DNA of 64,000 bases from Trichosphaerium sp. ATCC 40318 (taxonomy: Eukaryota > Discosea > Flabellinia > Trichosidae), in NCBI GenBank assembly GCA_038496445.1, contig JALMLS010000271.1, positions 145,883-209,882 of the forward strand. The letters run 5' to 3'. The notes below the pieces were generated by a model. The model searched no databases. It was not told the origin of the DNA and was given only the letters and a program-made list of their open reading frames with translations. The translations under genes were made by a program, and so were the position numbers. Below are positions 60,651 to 64,000 of the stretch, one piece after another. Within the stretch, counting starts at the first letter, position 1; every line of letters starts with the position of its first letter.

Positions 60651-61870
60651 TTATATTTTACAAAATTCAAAAAAACATTTGGACTTGTTGAGAAACAGAC
60701 CTGAGGCTGATGAAAAACTATTGATCATGTCTAAACATAGTGAAATATCCAAGTGTGATGAAGCAGTAATAAGTGCATCATCAGCAAACAGGATTTGCTT
60801 TAAAAAAAGAAAGATGGCCTTGGCTTCTACCACATCATTGCACTGATTAATCATGCAATTGAGAGGCTCAAGCATAAGAGCAAATAGGGTAGGAGAAAGT
60901 GGGTTACCTTGTCCTGTACCACGTTCGACTTTGAATGTTTTGTTGGAGACAACTCCGTTTATTCTAACAGCAACTTGGATTTGGAGCTGTCCAACAATGG
61001 CTTTAGCCATAACCGGAGAGAGACCAATATGGATGAGGATTAGTATGAGCACATTATGTGCACAGCTATCAAACGCCTTTTTGTTGTCCAATGGGCAAAG
61101 AGAGAGTGGAGTACCTTTATTTTGGTGGGCTTCAACAATTTCCAGCGTGGCAATTTGGTTGTCAACTATATCACGACCTGGAATAAAACCGTTTTGGTTA
61201 GGACTTATCATGCTAGATAAAAACTTGAGTAGCCTGTTGTTGATGACCTTCATGAGAATTTTGTAGTCATTGTTAAGAAGGACAATAGGCCTATAGTTAT
61301 CCAAGAGACTGGGATCATTTTTTTTGTATAAGGGGCATATAACTCCTCTTCCAAACCACTCATGTGGGGAGCCCGACAGAATATCGTTGAACAGTGGACA
61401 AAGATGCTGAGATCTTTGTACAAACACATACCAATACCATCTGGACCAGGTGCTTTGTTAGATGGCATAGACTTGATGGCAGTAAGTATTTCTTTAAGGG
61501 TAATTGGCTTGGACATGTCAGATGAGATACGCTCCTTAGCATATACTTTCCAATAATCAAGAAACTTTTCCATTAACTCTATATCACCTTCCCAGTGAGC
61601 ATATAAATTCTTTTTATAATACATCAACCCTTTGTTGAGCATGCCAGGCAGTCTGGCATCAAGTGGATGGTTGACAGAGCGACGCAGTTCTTTGATGTGT
61701 TGTGTAGAGTTCTTACCTTTGAGGACTTTGGTGAGGTAAGGAGATGGTACTTTTTCACTGGTAACGCACTTGACCTGCGAACACATTGTTAAAAATTCTA
61801 GACGTTCAGCCATAAGTTCGCAATACTTAGCTATAGGCAATATGCTTATTGAGCACATTTTTACTGGGCT
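60651..61870 (-). mobile_element. LINE (non-LTR retrotransposon) fragment, reverse transcriptase
   Basis: Minus-strand frames encode the RT of a non-LTR element: NKAPGPDGIG, LCPLFNDIL, CPLYKKNDPSLLDNYRPI, NGFIPGRDIVDNQ, RGTGQGNPLSPTLFALML and the catalytic FADDA. A small deletion near 61400 shifts the frame relative to the second copy (62395-63342). It is truncated at both ends: no endonuclease upstream of about 61870, and it ends in a stop soon after the FADD region. Inactive. Confidence 0.9.
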
Positions 61871-61875
61871 TAATA

Positions 61876-62330
61876 CAGTGGTGGAATCAAACAAAATACA
61901 CATGTCTAAAACGTGCCATTTGTGTGGAAAATAAACATGCCCAAAACGTGCCATTTGCATGTTTTAACCATGACCTGTCCTTAATCAGTGGTGGAATCGG
62001 AAAACACGCAAATGGCACATTTTAGGCATGTGTATTTTGTCCGATTCCACCACTGATAGAAATTTGGCCAAAAATTCAATATAAAAAAAATGACAAACTC
62101 AAAACTCAACCATCTCACCCCAAAGCCGATCGTCTCCAATTGTTAACAATAAAACATGTATTTTCACCCAAATAAGCAATAGTTAGGTTTGTATCAGCAT
62201 GGCTTTAAAAGTAGGTGAAAAAATCTAAAAATACCCAAAAACCAACAATTTCTTGATTTTCCTATTTTTCGTGAATAACTCAGGTCTACTAGTACAAATC
62301 CTTTAAAAAACGAATTATTTTCAGACAATT
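61876..62330. mobile_element. Truncated copy R2 of the TIR element
   Basis: Starts with the same CAGTGGTGGAATC end as R1 and follows R1's left half closely (iterated CCAAAACGTGCCATTTG motifs, then CTTAATAGAAATTTGG). It is interrupted by the 70-bp element at 61986-62055 and loses similarity at about 62330, shortly before a LINE fragment. Confidence 0.8.
61986..62055. mobile_element. 70-bp minimal TIR element nested in R2
   Basis: Perfect terminal inverted repeats of 16 bp (CAGTGGTGGAATCGGA and its inverse) enclose only 38 bp. In reverse orientation the interior equals the first 50 or so bases of R1, so it is a near-minimal deletion derivative of the same family. R1 (about 59602) and the copy at about 63875 show the unoccupied site (CTTAATAGAAATTTGG). 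Confidence 0.88.
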
Positions 62331-62394
62331 ACAAATCTCTTGGCAACATTTATAATTGCTGACAACCTACCTTTGTCTCTTGTAGTGTTGGTAT

Positions 62395-63342
62395 TCTCTT
62401 AAATCCCGCGATTATAGCGTCATGGCTGGTGTCATGCACAGCCTAGGGTTTGTGGATGCCGCACAGTGGTACGGCAATCCCACTCACACATTTGTTTCTT
62501 CTTTCAGCATGTGTAGCCGCATCGACTATATCTTTGTTAGCCAAAAATGGCTATCCAAAATTAAATGTGTCCACTCGATACGTTTACCAGGTGCCGATCA
62601 CAGCATGCTTCTAGTTACCTTTAATGCTGTACAAACAACGAAAACCGTGGCGACTTAATCCTGTAGTGTGGAAAAAGTCATGTGTCTCCCCTGTCCTGAA
62701 GGATGTGCTCGATAATATGAGCGTGTCCCTGCTGTCCGACTATCGCGAACTCAAGCTGGCGCTTGTCAGTGATGTCAAACAAAACCAAAAGTTGTTTTTA
62801 AAGTCGTGCAATAAATTTTGGCACGAATATACACTTAGGATTGCCAATGACGAGGGCGTCTCACTGCTTGAAGAATCTCGGTACATTGAAATGATGGCTG
62901 AACAACGTGAATTTCTTAACATGTGTTCTCAAGTCGCGCGCGTTACTAACGAAGAGACACCCTCGCCCTATCTCACTAAGGTATTGAAGGACAAACAAGC
63001 CTCACAGCAGATCAAGGAGTTAAGACGCTCTGAAGACCATCCTAATGATGCTAAACTTTCAGGTATGCTCAACAAAGGCCTTCTTTTGTACAAAAAAAAC
63101 TTGTATGCTTCTTGGTCAGGTAATGAAGGTGCCATGAATGAATTCTTAAGTTATTGGAAAGTATACTACAAAGAAATAATCTCTGCCAATATGTCAGCTA
63201 CCATTACAATCAAAGAAATACTCACTGCTATAAAAAGCATGCCAGCCAACAAGGCTCCTGGCCCAGATGGTGTGGGAATGTGTCTTTATAAAGACCTAGG
63301 TCAATCCATTGCTAGACAACTATGTCCTCTTTTTAATGACAT
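62395..63342 (+). mobile_element. LINE fragment: endonuclease C-terminus plus RT N-terminus
   Basis: 62422-62640 encodes the end of an APE-type endonuclease (SRIDYIFVSQKW then GADHSMLLVTF). A one-base frame change at about 62640 leads into 62640-63342, which carries the linker and start of the RT (MAEQREFLNMCSQ, NKAPGPDGVGMCLYKDL, LCPLFNDI), homologous to the minus-strand copy. The element is cut off just after FNDI. Inactive. Confidence 0.88.
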
Positions 63343-63415
63343 TATAGTACTTGGAGTGTTAAAATTTTCCCTTTCACACAAATCAAATTTGTGAAAACTT
63401 GATTTGTAAACTCAA

Positions 63416-63607
63416 ATGGAATGTTTGAGAACAAACAACCCAACCTTCACTGCTGATCTTTGGAAAAATAAAGTGACAAAAGACTATTATGCTTTAGTTG
63501 CTTTGCATTGGATATCAAAAATTTTTCCCCAATTAATTAATGTAGCAAAACAATTGGTAAAAGAAATCAAATATGTAATTTCTGGCAAAATAAATAGCTT
63601 TAATTAA
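63416..63607 (+). pseudogene. hAT-transposase-like fragment
   Basis: A 63-codon frame contains PTFTADLWKNKVTKDYYALV then ALHWISKIF. This resembles the hAT core block (T-x-D-x-W-T-S, then Y-x-x-x-T-x-H-W-I). No further transposase blocks are seen around it. It could be a remnant of the autonomous partner for the non-autonomous elements in this window; that link is inference. Confidence 0.5.
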
Positions 63608-63819
63608 TGAGTCTAGGCTTGAAAAAGGTGTTTTACCTGTTGCAAAAGTGATTGATGGTGGCAGTAAAGTTTGTAATGGCATAAATAAAAACCAAACCCT
63701 TCTCTAACTTATCTTTGTAGCACACTCCATGATGATACTCCAGAAGTAAAAAAGTATTCAAAGAAGTATTCAAAAAAGTATGTGTTTGTTTGTAATTTTA
63801 GTTTGTGCTAACCTAAGAG

Positions 63820-64000
63820 ATGAATTGTTTTGAGTTTGTGATTTTTTTATTTTTCAATTTTTGGCCAAATTTCTATTAAGGACAGGTCATGGTTAAAACA
63901 CACAAATGGCACGTTTTGGACATGTATTGCAAATATACAACACACAACTGTCAACTGTTTTACCTTTTGCTTTTCAATTGCACAATGCATTATCCTGTTT
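63820..64000 (-). repeat. Third partial copy R3 of the TIR element, running off the window
   Basis: In reverse orientation it matches R1 from the GTGCCATTTGTGTG motif through TTAACCATGACCTGTCCTTAATAGAAATTTGGCC. It carries the uninterrupted (empty) version of the site where the 70-bp element sits in R2. Confidence 0.75.

Overview
This is a gene-dense, intron-rich nuclear fragment of an AT-rich eukaryote that uses the standard code. Genes carry many short introns (mostly 50-100 nt) with GT-AG ends and a strikingly frequent GTACGT donor. The set of housekeeping genes (cystinosin, NDUFAF7, VPS11, NAT10, PP1, ribosomal protein uL6/RPL9, UBE3B/C-type HECT ligase, MAPK15-like kinase) rules out a prokaryote or virus. 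A complete transmembrane tyrosine kinase with an HRDLAARN catalytic loop, together with a fungal/amoebal-style GRAM-PH-GRAM sterol glucosyltransferase and an ERK7/8-like MAPK, is most compatible with a unicellular opisthokont (holozoan-type) or another amoeboid protist. The sequence alone does not settle the lineage. No tRNA, rRNA, CRISPR or plasmid feature was seen.

1-11 kb is an accessory region with two adjacent inverted duplications. The outer pair (about 1-795 and 5795-6480) carries a small HEPN-like gene, intact on the left and broken on the right, around a serine carboxypeptidase. The next pair (6499-7338 and 9567-10422) carries two copies of an eight-cysteine secreted peptide gene around a KCTD-like gene. 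11-22 kb holds an LRR protein, a receptor tyrosine kinase, a secreted beta-propeller-like protein with internal repeats, and a basic-tailed protein with a possible lytic-type beta-sandwich.

22-58 kb is mostly conserved housekeeping genes, several in head-to-head pairs with 100-250 bp between starts: sterol glucosyltransferase/UMP-CMP kinase, NDUFAF7/cystinosin, VPS11/JmjC protein, HECT ligase/RPL9. Between them lie an inositol polyphosphate kinase with an altered signature, a TDY-type MAPK15-like kinase, a six-cysteine secreted peptide, a non-autonomous hAT-type element with a perfect 8-bp target duplication, a NAT10 with a long RGG tail, and PP1.

58.5-64 kb is a repeat island: a 0.9-kb TIR element and related copies, one of which contains a 70-bp deletion derivative of the same family, two broken LINE copies in opposite orientation, and a hAT transposase-like fragment. 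The hexamer CACGTG is several-fold over-represented across the window but nearly absent from this island. Gene models given here were spliced by eye; exon joins are firm where protein families confirm them and are flagged where they do not.
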